Made by a program: the position numbers and the translations under genes. The notes beneath the pieces are model-generated. The model did not search any database. It saw only the letters and a list, made by a program, of their open reading frames with translations, and was not told where the DNA came from. 64,000 nucleotides of DNA from Aphrocallistes beatrix (taxonomy: Eukaryota; Porifera; Hexactinellida; Sceptrulophora; Aphrocallistidae), in assembly GCA_963281255.1 (NCBI GenBank), contig OY725500.1:2909184-2973183 (forward strand), in the 5' to 3' direction. Positions 22,304 through 33,413 of the stretch are shown here, piece by piece. Positions within the stretch are counted from its first letter, which is position 1; every line of letters starts with the position of its first letter.

Positions 22304-22663
22304 ATTTATGAAATACATATTTTTCAAATTAACAATGGATCAATCATATAAAAGATATGTATTTCCCTGATTATTTACCATTTAATAATAGTAGAAGATT
22401 GGTCCAAAGATCTAAATATGGTAATTCAACACGCTGATTCCGAATTCCATACTCTTGAATGTATACCGATAAAATCTCCTCCAGTATTTTATTCCTTTTA
22501 ATAATATTTACTCAACCTAAAATTAAGCGAAACAAATTGAACTTTATATGGACTCTATATAAGCATACTAAATCGTGAATATATTGTTTTATTCAATCCG
22601 AACGGAGCGAGGAAAATATACAATTACAACCTTTTCCGACAGCTTAGACTATTTTAATTAATG

Positions 22664-22915
22664 AATTAATTAATTAAAATACGCGGTTGCCTAGGAATGT
22701 TGAAATTTAAATTTAAAGTTAACCCTGGAACAACTTGGGAAATTGAAAGTGAAAGTTAATTGAAAGTGAAAATGAAAGTGGGGTCATTTCTATTTATACC
22801 TTTGACCCCAAAGTCGTTCCAGGGATACATATTATTAATTCAATTTCAACTTCAATTGAAACTGGGATTTTTCTATTTATACCCAGATGCTTATTCGGGT
22901 AAATTAATTAATTAA
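22664..22915. mobile_element. TTAA-rich MITE with a second TTAA MITE inside
   Basis: Outer flanks are (TTAA)n runs on both sides; inside is GCGGTTGCCTAGGAATGTTG, also found inverted at 31042-31062. Nested at 22723-22824 is CCCTGGAAC...GTTCCAGGG, preceded by TTAA; it carries the same TATA-in-GGGTCA-palindrome block as 16566-16690. Confidence 0.65.
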
Positions 22916-22939
22916 TTAATTATTTTTGTTTCAAAAGTG

Positions 22940-23060
22940 GAATTAATAATTGGAGGCACTATGTGTATTGGGACAAAACCTAACCTTTCATTGTGCTTCC
23001 AATTATTGGTGCCATATTTTGACCAAATTTAATTGATAGACTAAGCTGTCGTCACAGGGT
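22940..23060. repeat. GGAGGCAC palindromic repeat, copy
   Basis: AATAATTGGAGGCACTATGT pairs with a complement at about 22995-23020 (GCTTCCAATTATTGGTGCC), followed by ATTGATAGACTAAGCTGTCG. The same unit occurs at 33925-34060 and related GTGCCTCC...GGAGGCAC inverted pairs at 23790-23850, 24945-25030 and 31190-31230. Confidence 0.65.
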
Positions 23061-23354
23061 GAAATTCTATATTTTTTATTTTGTCATCAATTTACTGGTA
23101 ACTATGACAGTGATCATTCATAGTACTGTACTGTAAAAACTGATCACTGTCATATAGCTGAAAGTCTTAAATTACTATTCTAGAACATTGATTATAATCA
23201 TTAATTAAATGAAATATATTCGGAAGCTCCCAAAAAGTGGGACTGCCAAGGCTTCCCCTACTCTGATGGCATTGACAGTAATTCAGGCCCAACTTGCGAG
23301 GCCCCCAAACTATAGCTTAGTTAGCTTATAGGGTAATCCGGCCCTGAATATATC

Positions 23355-24205
23355 GTGCTTATTGTGCGAATTAAAATTATCGATTCATTATTATCCTAGA
23401 AATTGATATAAACTTTCTATTAAACTATTATTATTGACATTTATTGTATCATTCTATCAGAAAATAAACCGTTTTCTTTCGACATTTAGCTAGTTTCACT
23501 TTGGGATGCAAATCTAATTCGATTATTCCATTCCAATTGACAATCCAATCCAATTGATATCGTCTATCAAGAAATTTATCGATTTTCATTTATATTTATC
23601 AATATTTTTTCGTTTTTTATCGAATTAAAAAAATATTTCATTGAGGTTTAGCTATGATACTTAAAAATGAAATTCGAATAAGAATATCAAAAAATATCGC
23701 TGAATGTGCGTAGAAAAAATCCAATCGATACAAAATTCAGCGATGGATAATAATAAATTATCTCGATTGGATTGGATTGGCATCCCTACTAAAAATCAAT
23801 AGTGCCTCCAATGACATTGACGGAGGCACAGGTGGTAATTTTATTTTTTTTTTCAGATAAAATACAATTACATCGACCAATCTATATTTTGCATGATTCT
23901 TTAATTCATTATCATTTACTAATAAACATCGTGTAAATCAGGGTTTCTTCAATCGGGTCATGTCGCATTAATAGGATTTCGAAACGATTATAACGTTGGA
24001 GCCACCATAATGAACAAGGGGTCCATTTCAGTCGTTCTTAATTAGCGATAAATATGCCTGTAAAGAAATGATAACAGCAATTAATCAGTTAAGCTGGTTG
24101 CTCCTGTAGAATTAAGAAGTTCAAGATAGTTTTCACTTAGTGGGACGTGAATTCATGACTCACACAGGGCCTGGGGGCTTGAACACGTTCGAGCAACGCT
24201 GGGAT
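23355..24205. other. AT-rich interval, no gene recognised
   Basis: Contains runs such as CCAATCCAATTGATA near 23545 and a GTGCCTCC...GGAGGCAC repeat at about 23793-23836. Nothing else is supported. Confidence 0.4.
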
Positions 24206-25915
24206 AATTAAATGAATTAAATATATTATTATATGCTGAATCAAAATACCTTAGTTATCGTTGATGTAATCAAGAAGAATATTCATCCATTGTTGAGACA
24301 TACTGTTAGAATAAGTAGTTCATATATTTGGTAAATAAACTTGACTTAGTTATCCTTACGTATAAGAGAAAGGAAATTAGAATTGAAAACAATTCTAACT
24401 GAATACATAATTCGCGATTCATCTATTTATACGTCAGATTCGCATTGGGAGGTAAATCAATTCATACAATAGAAGCCTACTAGTTATAACAAGTAGGAGT
24501 AATTAATTATTTAAGTCTTTTGAATGGAAACAATTATCACACAATGAGTGGTAATTGTTCCACTAGTTAATGGTGGATTTATAGGGAACTGACGAAGAAA
24601 ACAAAAATTCTTGAAGTGCTATCCGACGCAGAATTTTTTTGTCAATCTTTTCATGTAAATTCATATTTTAATATAGCCGCATTAATTCACGGGGAAGCAA
24701 AACGTAAAATGTGTCACAAATGTGTCACAATGTGTCGGATAAAAAATCGTATGCCCAGGTGATCATCAGACAGTGATGTACTATCTACCTGCAAAATTTC
24801 AGCAAGCTAAGTACAACGGTGTAGGCAGGGTGCCGTCTACGGAGATAACAAAAAACAAAAAATAAAGGCAACCATTTCAATACATACTGGGCCTACTACA
24901 AGTAGTCGGCATAGTAAAGAAAAATATAAAATTACAACCTGTGCCTCCGTCAATGCCATCGGAGGCACTATCAGTTAGTTTATCAGGGATAAATAGTGCC
25001 TCCAATGGCATTGACTGTGGCACAGGTTGTAATTTTATATTTTTTTCGCATAAACATTGTTAGTTCTATCAGAATACTGTCGTAATATTCTTGAACAATT
25101 TAAAGAGAATTAAGAGGTGAATACAGTCGACTCTGCTTAATCGGTCCACCTGTTAATTCTCCGCTTAATCGGTTCAAACTTGCAAGAACGAATAAAGACA
25201 CCCTGGGATAATTAAATGAATTATTTATATGTACCATTATTATTTATTAAATCAAAATACCTTTAGTTATCGTCAATGTAATCAAGAAGAATATTCATCC
25301 ATTGTTTAAACTTACTGTTAGAATAAGTAGTTCATATATTTGGTAAACAAACTTGACTTAGTTATCCTTCCAAAAGAAAAGGAATTTAGAATTGAAAACA
25401 ATTCTAACTGATTCAATACATAATTCGCGATTCATCTATTTATACGTCAGATTCGCATTGGGAGGTAAATCAATTCATACAATAGAAGCCTAGTAGTTAT
25501 AACAAGTATGAGTAATTAATTATTTACAAGTCTTATGAATGGAAACCATTACCACACAATGAGTGCTATTTGTTCGACTACTTTATGGTGGATTTATAGG
25601 GAACTGATAAAGGAAATAAAAATTCTTGAAGTGCTATCCGACGCAGAATTCTTTTGTCAATCTTTTAATGTAAATTTCATATTTTAGTATAGCTGCATAA
25701 ATTCACTGGAGCTTAAAACACAAAAGGTGTCACAATGTGTCGGATAAAAAATCGTATACTCAGGTGATCATCAGACAGTGATGTACTATCTACCTGCAAA
25801 ATTTCAGCAAGCTAAGTACAATGGTGTAGGCAGGGTGCCGTCTACGGAGATAACAAAAAAATAAATAAAGGCAACCGTTTCAATACTGGGCCTACTACAA
25901 GTAGTCGGCACAGTA
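24206..25915 (+). repeat. Roughly 700-bp direct duplication with a spacer
   Basis: 24206-24905 and 25203-25915 match along their length, from GGATAATTAAATGAATTA, through AATCAAGAAGAATATTCATC, GGTAAATCAATTCATACAAT, TGTGTCGGATAAAAAATCGT, to GGTGCCGTCTACGGAGATAA. The spacer holds GTGCCTCC palindromes and, at about 25120, CAGTCGACTCTGCTTAATCG, a pogo-type end. Differences are small indels and substitutions, so the duplication is not very recent. Confidence 0.85.
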
Positions 25916-26297
25916 ATAAATAAAGGCAACCATTTCAATACTGGGCCTACTACAAGTAGTCGGCACAGTAATAAATAAAGGCAACCATTTCAATACTGGG
26001 CCTACTACAAGTAGTCGGCACAGTAATAAAGGCAACCATTTCAATATACTGGGCCTACTACAAGTAGTCGGCACAGTAATAAATAAAGGCAACCATTTCA
26101 ATACTGGGCCTACTACAAGTAGTCGGCACAGTAATAAAGGCAACCATTTCAATATACTGGGCCTACTACAAGTAGTCGGCACAGTAATAAATAAAGGCAA
26201 CCATTTCAATACTGGGCCTACTACAAGTAGTCGGCACAGTAATAAATAAAGGCAACCATTTCGATACTGGGCCTACTACAAGTAGTCGGCACAGTAA
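25853..26297 (+). repeat. About 55-bp tandem satellite, eight units
   Basis: The unit is AATAAATAAAGGCAACCATT, TCAATACTGGGCCTACTACA, AGTAGTCGGCACAGT; short forms lack AATA or carry an extra TA. The array grew from the end of the second 700-bp duplicate: the first duplicate has one unit at about 24863-24913. The 104-codon minus frame across it is only the repeat translated. Confidence 0.9.
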
Positions 26298-26681
26298 CAA
26301 CTTATTTAAAAGAAGGGTAATAAAAATATTACTAGTTCACTCTCAATTGACTATTATTAAATTTATTCCATGTTTCACGACCCGTAAGCTGGATCGACAT
26401 CGAAAAGTGTGGGGGAGGCACTCATGACCCCACTTTGGCTAATTGTACGCCTATGCTATGGTCGTACCATAACTTGATGGTGCTGGTCATAACTGGTCAG
26501 GGGTACCAGTTATGGTCGGCTATAATTGGTCCGAGGCGGTTTCAGAGACTTTATTCTTACGTATTGACGAGTGTTTAGCATACTAGCTATAACGCGCCTC
26601 CAGCTGTGTTCCGGGCCAAGAGCTAAGGCCAGGACCAGTTATGGCACCCGGACCATTTAAAGTGGTATTACAGTCCGAATC
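26298..26681. other. Interval with inverted ATAACTGGT motifs, no gene
   Basis: GGTCATAACTGGTC and GTACCAGTTATGGTC (about 26486-26518) form an imperfect palindrome, with a further ACCAGTTATGG at about 26635. No coding is supported. Confidence 0.4.
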
Positions 26682-26710
26682 TTAAAGATCACAACAATCA
26701 ATAAACAAAC

Positions 26711-27023
26711 CTAAAATGGAAATAGCAGATTCATCATGATGTTTTGGTGTATAATTAATGTGAGGATAATCATCACAAGGCTCCACTCCATTTACCCAAT
26801 CTATACCATTGGCACTCAAATCAATGTCCACATCCATGCGAGAACCAGTATCAGAATCGCTACTTATGGCATCAGTAGCTTCTTCGTCGTCGGTAAAAGA
26901 ATCTGAAATACTACTTGAAGAATATGACTGATCATCAGATAAATAGTCTGCATCTGAGTCATATGTATCAAGGGTGGGAATGGTTTCGAAAGAAACAGTT
27001 CGCTTTCTTTTCCTTGTTGCCAT
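26711..27023 (-). CDS. piggyBac-type transposase first exon (candidate)
   Basis: From an ATG at 27023 the minus strand reads MATRKRKRTVSFETIP, then a long acidic Ser/Asp region (SDADYLSDDQSYSSSS, SDSFTDDEEAT), then DWVNGVEPCDDYPHINYTP. Basic start, acidic middle and an aromatic segment before the core match the amino end of piggyBac transposases. It runs 104 codons plus one base to a possible donor, TTTTAG|GTTTGT, at 26711/26710. That phase fits the acceptor at 6577, where G + AT would make Asp of DIFKLFF, close to the LDFFKLFF family motif. If not spliced, the frame ends at 26682. It could instead belong to a second, otherwise lost copy. Confidence 0.5.
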
Positions 27024-27201
27024 AATAAATGTAAATATACTAAACAATAAACAAGAGTGCAAGGTTTATCATTGATATACATCACAGTAATACCTCTAAG
27101 ATTTACCATATCCAAGGGGCAGAACAGAGAATTGATTTGTACTATTTGCAGAAATATATGTATAGCAGCTGGAATAGTGTAGAGCAGAAGATATAAATTA
27201 A

Positions 27202-29642
27202 GGTTGGTGTTTCCCATGCGAAACTTGTTTTTTATTAAAAATGTGCCCAAATTGCTTTTTTATCATTTTTAGATCCTTATAGAGGTTCTAAACAATAATC
27301 CCGACTTTTATAACTCCAGCCCCAATATTTCGCCACTTTGAGCCACTTGTATCACCTGGTGTCGCCCTAAAAACGACACATTTTAAGGTTGGTGTTTCCC
27401 ATGCGAAACTTGTTTTTTATTAAAAATGTGCCCGAATTGCTTTTTTATCATTTTTAGATCCTTATAGGGGTTCTAAACAATAATCCCGATTTTTATAACT
27501 CCTGCCCCAATATTTCGCCACTTTGAGCCACTTGTATCACCTGGTGTCGCTCTAAAAACGACACATTTTAAATGCGAAATGTCCCACAGCTCTAACTTCT
27601 TTAAACAGTGCTAGATCATCTTTTTAATGCTGAATTCATGCTCAGCACTGGATTTCCAGCAATTTGATATATATATTGACCATATTTGGAAACATTTTTG
27701 TTTGACCGTGCCTAGCAACGGCCAGGAATTTTTTAACATTCCTGACCGTTGCTAGGAAAAGGCAACCAAAACTATTTCCAAATATGGTCAATATATATAT
27801 CAAATTGCTGGAAATTTAGTGCTGAGTACGAACTCAGTATTAAAATAACGACCTGGCATAGTCAAATAAAGTTATAGGTATGGGATTTCGGCGGAAACTA
27901 TCGGACATGGTCATTTTTGGGCCCCCAGTGATAACTGTCAACTTTTTCACACTTTTGAAGGTGTCATGATGTGAAAATATTTGATATGCCATATTTTGAA
28001 GTTAAGCACTACAATAAGTTGTTGATTGAGGATGTTTTGATGTTATATATTATCAGAATTCCGTAAAAACAAATGGAAATCAAGCCTTTCCGAAGAAAAT
28101 TGCTTTGTAGCATGTTTTTAACACTCAAAAAAATCAATTTTACAACGGAGGAATCTCTAGTTACAAAAGTCATAGAGTAAAAAACTCGATTGTTTTGGAA
28201 AGATCTCGTCACGTAGAACAAAATGATAGAGATAGATTTTCGATATTCTACTATAGAAAAAAGTTAAAATATTTTTCCTTTCGAAAATCTGCCTCTAAAT
28301 TTTGTATAAACGAAATTTGAAAGAAAAAATTATTTAGGTTAAAATTGAAAATTCTATTCCTATTATTTTCTTTATTCAACCATTTTGTGTAAGAATAATT
28401 GAGTAAAAGAGGCATAAGGCATTGAAGTTTCCTTGAATGTCCTCTATAAATTAGGTCATTTGGGAAAAAAATAATTTTTCTCTTACTTCTTGGGCTCCCG
28501 AAAAGTGTATTTTTGCAGATAACTCAACGAGAACAGTTTCCACAAAAAACTTCAGAAGAAAATAATGAAAACTTTAAAAGTTAGTTCTGGAAGGAAACAC
28601 CAACCTTAAATGCGAAATGTCCCACAGCTCTAACTTCTTTAAACAGTGCCAGATCATCTTTTTAATGCTGAATTTATGCTCAGCACTAGATTTCCAGCAT
28701 TTTGATATATATATTGACCATATTTGGAAACATTTTTGTTTGACCGTGCTTAGCAACGGCCAGGAATTTTTTCACATTCCTGACCGTTGCTAGGAAAAGG
28801 CAACCAAAAATATTTCCAAATATGGTCAATATATATATCAAATTGCTGGAAATTTAGTGCTGAGTACGAATTCAGTATTAAAATAACGACCTGGCATAGT
28901 CAAATAAAGTTATAGGTATGGGATTTCGGCGAAAACTATCGGACATGGTCATTTTTGGGCCCCCAGTGATAACTGACAACTTTTTCACACTTTTGAAGGT
29001 GTCATGATGTGAAAATATTTGATATGTCATATTTTGAAGTTAAGTACTACTATAAGTTGTTGATTGAGGTTGTTTTGATGTTATATATTATCAGAATACC
29101 GTAAAACAAATAGAAATCAAGTCTTTCCGAAGAAAATTGCTTTGTAGCCTGTTTTTAGCACTTAAAAAAATCAATTTTACAAAGGAGGAATCTCTAGTTA
29201 CAAAGGTCGTAGAGTTAAAAACTCGATGGTTTTAGAAAGATCTCGTCACGTAGAACAAAATGATAGAGACAGATTTTTGATATTCTACTTTAGAAAAAAG
29301 TTAAAATATTTTTCCTTACGAAAATCTGCCTCTAAATTTTGTATAAACGAAATTTGAAAGAAAAAATTATTTGGGTTAAAATTGAAAATTCTATTCTTAG
29401 TATTTTCTTTATTCAACCATTTTGTGTAAGAATAATTGAGTAAAAGAAGGATAAGGCATTGAAGTTTCCTTGAATGTCCTCTATAAATTAGGTCATTTGG
29501 GGAAAAAAATATTTTTCTCTTACTTCTTGGGCTCCCGAAAAGTTTTTTTTTGCAGATAACTCATCGAGAATAGTTTCCACAAAAAATTTCAGGAGAAAAT
29601 AATGAAAACTTTTAAAGTTAGTTCTGGAAGGAAACACCAACC
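27202..29642. mobile_element. Fold-back family C element (outer copy A), interrupted by copy B
   Basis: TTAA-GGTTGGTGTTTCCC at 27198 and GGAAACACCAACC-TTAA at 29646 bound the element. Its sequence jumps from 27386 to 28606, where another family C copy sits. No coding is seen. The TTAA duplication with GG...CC ends is more like Kolobok-type than piggyBac-type ends, which start with CC. The middle holds a palindrome of CTAGCAACGGCCAGGAAT and its complement. Confidence 0.85.
27387..28605. mobile_element. Fold-back family C, complete copy B, inside copy A
   Basis: GGTTGGTGTTTCCC...GGAAACACCAACC with TTAA at 27383-27386 and 28606-28609. The other copies have the uninterrupted site CACATTTTAAATGCG, so the TTAA was duplicated on insertion. 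Length 1219 bp. Copies C (49932-51148, inverted) and H (62400-63618) are the same length within 2 bp. Confidence 0.9.
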
Positions 29643-29646
29643 TTAA

Positions 29647-30055
29647 GTTCACGAAAGGGTTCAATACCAATATATAACAAGGAAAATATTTAACACTTAT
29701 GGGTCAAGGCTTTATGGATCTGATATTGAATATTTGAATAAGCGGTCCTATTCTATCAATTTGGTTAAGAAATAGACAAATAGTCAAAGTTGTTCTTTGC
29801 CACAAGGGGCCATTCAAACGTTACGTAACGCTACCTAGGGAAGGGGGTGTCGAGCAAAGTGTGACAGCTCAATTCTTTTTATATTACAAAACTGTCAAAA
29901 TTAGGAAGATTTTGTGTTACCGTTTGAACGGTCCCCAATGGTTCCAGTTCTGTGTGCATATTTATGCCCTTTGGCCCCAATAAATGGGCCAAATTTGAAA
30001 ATATTGTAGTCACTAGACAGAAATTTAAAAAAATATTCAACCTCACTTCGATAAT
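29647..30055. other. Interval without a recognised gene
   Basis: Holds an inverted pair around CCATTCAAACGTTACGTAAC and GTTACCGTTTGAACGGTCCC (about 29810-29935), so part is probably another small inverted-repeat element (TIR about 15 bp). Nothing coding. Confidence 0.4.
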
Positions 30056-31110
30056 CGAGAATTATCCTCAAAAACCGATCCAAAAGGGCCTGTTAAACCT
30101 AACAGGGAGGGGGTGTTATGATGTTGGTACGGGGCGGGTTAAGCCTAACTGAGAGAAAGAGAAGGGCTGTCTAATGCTCTCTATTCCCAGGCCTGTTTAA
30201 ACGTGCATAGCTCAGTCAGTTTTGCAGCTACAGGCATGGTATTACACAACTCTGATGGGGTCATTTTTGACCCCAGACTAAAACATTTGGTAGATTACTA
30301 TGGGGTCATTTTTGACCCCAGACTAAAACACTTCGTCGATTACTATGGGGTCAAAAATGACCCCACACCAAAACACTTCGTCGATTACTATGGGGTCAAA
30401 AATGACCCCACACCAAAACACTTCGTCGATTACTATGGGGTCAAAAATGACCCCACACCAAAACACTTCGTCGATTACTATGGGGTCATTTTTGACCCCA
30501 CACCAAAACACTTCGTCGATTACTATGGGGTCAAAAATGACCCCACACCAAAACACTTCGTCGATTACTATGGGGTCATTTTTGACCCCACACTAAAACA
30601 CTTCGTCGATTACTATGGGGTCATTTTTGACCCCACACCAAAACACTTCGTCGATTACTATGGGGTCATTTTTGACCCCACACTAAAACACTTCGTCGAT
30701 TACTATGGGGTCATTTTTGACCCCACACCAAAACACTTCGTCGAATACTATGGGGTCAAAAATGACCCCACACCAAAACACTTCGTCGATTACTATGGGG
30801 TCAAAAATGACCCCATAGTAATTGGTGTCGCGATTTTGAGTGGGGTCAGAAATGACCCCATTGTGATTGGTGTCGCGATTTGTGTGGGGTCAAAAATGAC
30901 CCCATAGTAATTGGTGTCGCGATTTTGTGTGGGGTCAAAAATGACCCCTTGGGCTAAGTATCCGTGAGGTTAATTAAAACCCTCGCCTGGCTAGGTCTCA
31001 AAAGTATAAATAGAGAAAACCCCACTTTCATTTTCACTTTCAACATTCCTAGCCAACCGCGGGTTTTAACAGGCCCTTTTGGATGGTGTTTTTGGAAATA
31101 ATTTCCGATT
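30056..31110. mobile_element. Inverted-repeat element containing the 45-bp satellite
   Basis: ATCCAAAAGGGCCTGTTAAA at 30078 pairs with its complement at about 31065-31087; pairing continues imperfectly outward for another 20-30 bp. Inside lie the palindromic satellite and, at its right, a small inverted unit TTAAAACCCTCGCC...GCGGGTTTTAA (30977-31070) with a TATAAATAG box, related to the TTAA-CCC MITEs. Confidence 0.75.
30257..30952. repeat. 45-bp palindromic satellite, 16 palindromes, array reverses direction
   Basis: Each unit has an 18-bp palindrome plus a 27-bp spacer. The palindrome is either GGGGTCATTTTTGACCCC (T form) or its complement GGGGTCAAAAATGACCCC (A form). In order: T T A A A T A T T T T A A A A A (one A form has a G). 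The spacer ACACCAAAACACTTCGTCG-ATTACTAT is in one direction up to about 30815; after that the 27-bp spacers begin ATAGTAATTGG and end GTGT, close to the reverse direction. Period 45 is a multiple of three, so long frames across it are artefacts. Confidence 0.9.
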
Positions 31111-32419
31111 GATAACAACGTTAAATTCAAATTGTTAAAATGTAAAATTTCAATCTGTGGTGACAGGTCAGTCTATTGATAAAATGTGTGAAGTGGCACT
31201 AGTAATAGGAGGCGCTATGTATATATGGAATAAGTGTCAATATCTAGTTTTCATGGTGTGATTTTCTCTAGCCAGCTTACTAGGTAAAAACACCTCTTTT
31301 AGATGTTAAAGTCTAGTAGTATACTAGGTATTAACGCCTGTTATAGGCGCTAAAAACCTAGTAATTTACAATTAGTAGGCTTAGATGCCTGTAACAGGAG
31401 GAAGGTGGATACTCACACACATACTTCTGAAAAGTACCGTTAGATACAAATTAGTAGATATCTGAAATTTCAATTTCAATTTAGAAATTTCAGGCATCTT
31501 ACTAAATTAGAAACAAACAGAATTTGCCTAATATACAGTCACCTCCGCTTAATCGGGACACATCGCTTCCAGGCACTTTGTCCCGATTAAGCGGAGTTCC
31601 CAATTAACTGGAGAAATTCCCCAATTCTACTATATAGTAGCATTTCCCTATTTTCTGACTCCCAGACCCCCTAAAGCTAACCACTTGCCATTCCTAACCA
31701 AAGTATAAATCAGTGTTTCTCAATCATTTTCGTTTACCGTCTACTTAAGCCGTTCAAATTTTTCCAGCGCCCCTTCTCCTAATTCTGAATAACCTACTAT
31801 GACAAATTTAGACCACACATGTATTCTTTTGATTATGTATCAATTCTAATAGTAAAATGAGGACCATTATTCTTTCACAATCAAGAAGTTATTTATTAAA
31901 TATCTCGATGTCCCTGATTAATGGGATCCCTGACATTGGCGCCAGGGTAGCCAACTTTTTTCTGGCCCAAAGCGTGATATTATGTCCTATTTTTTAGAAA
32001 AATCGTGAGAAATCTATTATAAAGCGTGAGATATTGGCTAAAAAACGTGATAAATGAATTATAGCCTCAATCAGTAGTATATTAAGGGTTTTATTTAGCC
32101 TCTAACCCGTAATTCTTTGCAAAATATCTATTTTGGTAAAAAATGTGTAGAATTACTAAAAACCAATGATATTTAACATGATATAATTATATATTGTGAT
32201 GCTAAATTATAAAATTTACTGATTCAAGACCAAGATTAAAATAGTTAATACTAACTAGTGTTCCTCGTTATATTCTTTTTGTAACTTTCTGTGACCGTAT
32301 AATCAAGTCGCTACTTGGCTCAAACTTATAACATGGCTCAGGTACGGCCAATTTGATAGTCCTAATACAGTAGTGCTAAATACAAAAACTGGTAACTAAA
32401 TTTTACGTACAATTTTCCT
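31111..32419. other. Interval with pogo-type MITE ends, no gene
   Basis: 31541-31610 carries CAGTCACCTCCGCTTAATCG and, inverted close by, CCCGATTAAGCGGAG, a compact pogo-type miniature or half. A GGAGGCGC palindrome half is at about 31190. Otherwise AT-rich and unassigned. Confidence 0.45.
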
Positions 32420-32599
32420 ATACAGTGGACTCCGCTTCATGGGGATTGGGGAGGCCGGTTAATCAGGACACTTTTTCATCAATAATTAGGACCCAAACCA
32501 TATTAATAATACAAAAGTTTTTCGGTTAATCAGGAGCTCCGCTTAATCGGGACAAAAGCTCTGGAACAAACGTGTCCCAATTAACCGCAGTCGACTTTA
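32420..32599. mobile_element. pogo-type MITE
   Basis: TA-CAGTGGACTCCGCTTCATG at the left and TTAACCGCAGTCGACTT-TA at the right: imperfect inverted ends of the CAGTCGACTCCGCTTAATCGG type that recurs at 25120, 31541, 43770, 44450 and 47020. TA flanks, no coding. Confidence 0.6.
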
Positions 32600-33413
32600 C
32601 AGGGTGGCTCATAGGTTCTGTGACATTTTTTCGAACCCATTAATTTTAGTTTCTATTTGGATAATAAGACAGTTAATCAAATTTATTTTATTACTAGATA
32701 TTCAACATCAGTTTTTCATTAGTAATTTCCATATAAAATTCCATTATAGTATTGTGTAGCTAATGGAGAGAGAACGCTGTGCTGTAGTTGAATTATTTCA
32801 AGAGGACCATAAACCGAAGGAAATTTCCAAAATGCTCAAAATGCCCAGGGGAAGAAGAATGTTTGTTCCCAGGACCATTAAGAGATACTTGGAGACTGGA
32901 ATTGTTGAGGATAGGGCCAGGAATGGACGTCCGTGTTCTGTTGTGACCCCAAAGGTGCGCAAGGCGGTGCGGGAACAGATTCTAAGAAATCCCTGTCGAT
33001 CTATGCATAAAATGGCATCAGTCATTAAAATATCCCGCCGATCTGTTCAAAGGATCGTTAGAGACCATTTAGGAATGAGATCATTCAAAAGGAAGAAAGT
33101 TCACTTCCTTACTGACAAGATCAAGGGAAAGAGACTGGTTAGGAGCAAGGGTCTGTTAAAGCGGCACGCTATTCATGGGATGAACAAAATTCTTTTTTCA
33201 GACGAGAAATTATTCACGATAAAAGAAACTAGCAGTGCTCAAAATGACAGAATAATTTTATCTAGTGCTCATGCAATCCCAGAAGAGTTGAATTACGTTG
33301 CGCGAGTTCAAAAACCACTCTCTGTCATGGTTTGGGCTGGGGTTTCGGGGATTGGTCGGACATCCCTGGTTATTGTTCCACCAGGAGCTATTGGCGCTCA
33401 CCTGCAAGTTTAG
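32598..33413 (+). pseudogene. Tc1/mariner transposase, 3' truncated
   Basis: A left terminus TA-CAGGGTGGCTCATAGG at 32598 precedes an ORF from 32763. The protein has a paired helix-turn-helix DNA-binding region (RCAVVELFQEDHKPKEISKM; ISRRSVQRIVRDHLG) and the start of the DDE domain with FSDEKLFTIKE (first Asp), QNDRI and VMVWAGVS. It stops at 33413 before the second Asp (QDGAPAH) and the Glu, and no right terminus is seen, so the copy is truncated. About 217 residues of an expected 340 remain. Confidence 0.85.

Larger units (their letters stand above)
19838..23346. mobile_element. hAT element with perfect 8-bp target duplication
   Basis: CAGTGCCGGATTA at 19838 pairs with TAATCCGGCCCTG ending at 23346. 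Each end is flanked by the same 8 bases, AATATATC (19830-19837 and 23347-23354), the hAT signature. No hAT transposase is seen inside; the 3.5 kb is mostly later insertions: a hAT MITE (19919-20783) with two pogo-like MITEs, two hairpin-ended elements, and TTAA elements near 22.7 kb. Confidence 0.85.

Noticed and set aside
25895-26209. Minus-strand frame of repeated KWLPL..TTCSRPS units
   Set aside because: It is the 55-bp satellite translated; no domain and no flanking gene structure.
30203-30907. Long frame encoding repeated DYYGV..DPTPKHF units, and antisense partners
   Set aside because: The 45-bp satellite has a period divisible by three, so all frames stay open; there is no start context, domain or end. 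It is a translation artefact.
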